Assembly (NCBI GenBank): GCA_949127865.1
Contig: CASBQR010000074.1
Span: forward strand, 1-35,938
From: Synechococcales cyanobacterium PMM_0082
GTDB taxonomy: Bacteria > Cyanobacteriota > Cyanobacteriia > Pseudanabaenales > Pseudanabaenaceae
DNA length: 35,938 nt
Direction of reading: 5' to 3'
Shown here: positions 35,858-35,938 of the stretch, in pieces
How positions within the stretch are numbered: the first letter of the stretch is position 1
Layout: the number at the start of each line of letters is the position of its first letter
Program-made: the position numbers and the translations under genes
The notes under the pieces: model-generated
The model's input: the letters and a program-made list of their open reading frames with translations, nothing else
Databases searched by the model: none
Told to the model about the DNA's origin: nothing

Positions 35858-35912
35858 TAGGCACATAGGGAAACCTAATAAATAAATATACATAACCAAA
35901 ACAGCAATTATT

Positions 35913-35938
35913 ATGACCACAACAGTACAAAGACGCGA
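35913..35938 (+). CDS. psbA: Photosystem II D1 protein, first codons only
   Basis: ATG at 35913 opens MTTTVQRR before the window ends. MTTT(L/V/I)QxR is the characteristic start of cyanobacterial D1 proteins, the PSII reaction-centre core subunit that binds the manganese cluster and QB. Only eight codons are visible, so the call rests on this motif plus the AT-rich leader and promoter, and the D1 isoform cannot be told. Confidence 0.72.

Noticed and set aside
1-35938. CRISPR array, tRNA or rRNA genes
   Set aside because: No regularly spaced direct repeats, no cloverleaf-type sequence in the intergenic gaps and no rRNA-like stretch were seen.

Overview
The window is chromosomal DNA from a cyanobacterium, most likely a Pseudanabaena-type or early-branching lineage. 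The octamer GCGATCGC (HIP1) recurs about 60 times by eye. The gene content fits too: a psbA start at the right edge, a CCB2/CCB4-type cytochrome b6 cofactor-assembly protein, cobyric acid synthase, a CRY-DASH photolyase-like protein, a PATAN-domain response regulator and a taxis cluster of the Pil/Pix/Tax type.

Layout. (1) 1-3284: the end of a glycosyltransferase, a convergent second glycosyltransferase and an FkbM methyltransferase, then about 900 bp of non-coding DNA holding a decayed IS4-like transposase. The stretch from about 1.2 to 3.3 kb is AT-rich and lacks HIP1 sites, so it looks acquired. (2) 3285-7255: CRY-DASH, convergent cobQ, and divergent lipA. (3) 7334-21854: a small coiled-coil protein, then a complete phototaxis/type IV pilus chemosensory cluster on the plus strand. 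It reads PATAN-REC regulator, CheY-like regulator, CheW, receptor 1, a DUF6887-like small protein, receptor 2 (with GAF), receptor 3, and hybrid CheA-REC. There is no CheR or CheB. Two copies of a palindromic repeat of about 80-100 bp lie in the same orientation on either side of it. (4) 21866-25408 (minus): a membrane protein and a J-domain/TPR protein that look co-transcribed, then a solitary lipoprotein solute-binding protein. (5) 25411-28655: a scrap yard holding a 70-bp decayed copy of the mutS2 3' end, a frameshifted ABC-exporter remnant and a DUF433/DUF5615 toxin-antitoxin pair, followed by a mutS2 that stops before the usual Smr domain. (6) 28772-33726: CCB2/CCB4 protein, a divergent Wzc-like polysaccharide copolymerase/tyrosine kinase, a LolD/MacB-type ABC ATPase and a FIST sensory protein. 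(7) 33752-35938: a convergent hybrid histidine kinase, a small secreted protein, and the first codons of psbA with its promoter.

How the genes work together. The taxis cluster should carry signals from three membrane receptors through one CheW and one CheA to two receiver outputs, of which the PATAN regulator is the likely contact with the type IV pilus motor. The most unusual parts are a PixJ-like GAF domain that keeps the DXCF-type cysteine but has Asp at the canonical bilin cysteine, a receptor with a divergent hairpin tip, an array of about ten DLDDVFG-like motifs in the CheA linker, and the small DUF6887-like gene tucked between receptors. I found no CRISPR array, tRNA or rRNA. The previously undescribed features most worth following are the CheA motif array and the altered GAF receptor.
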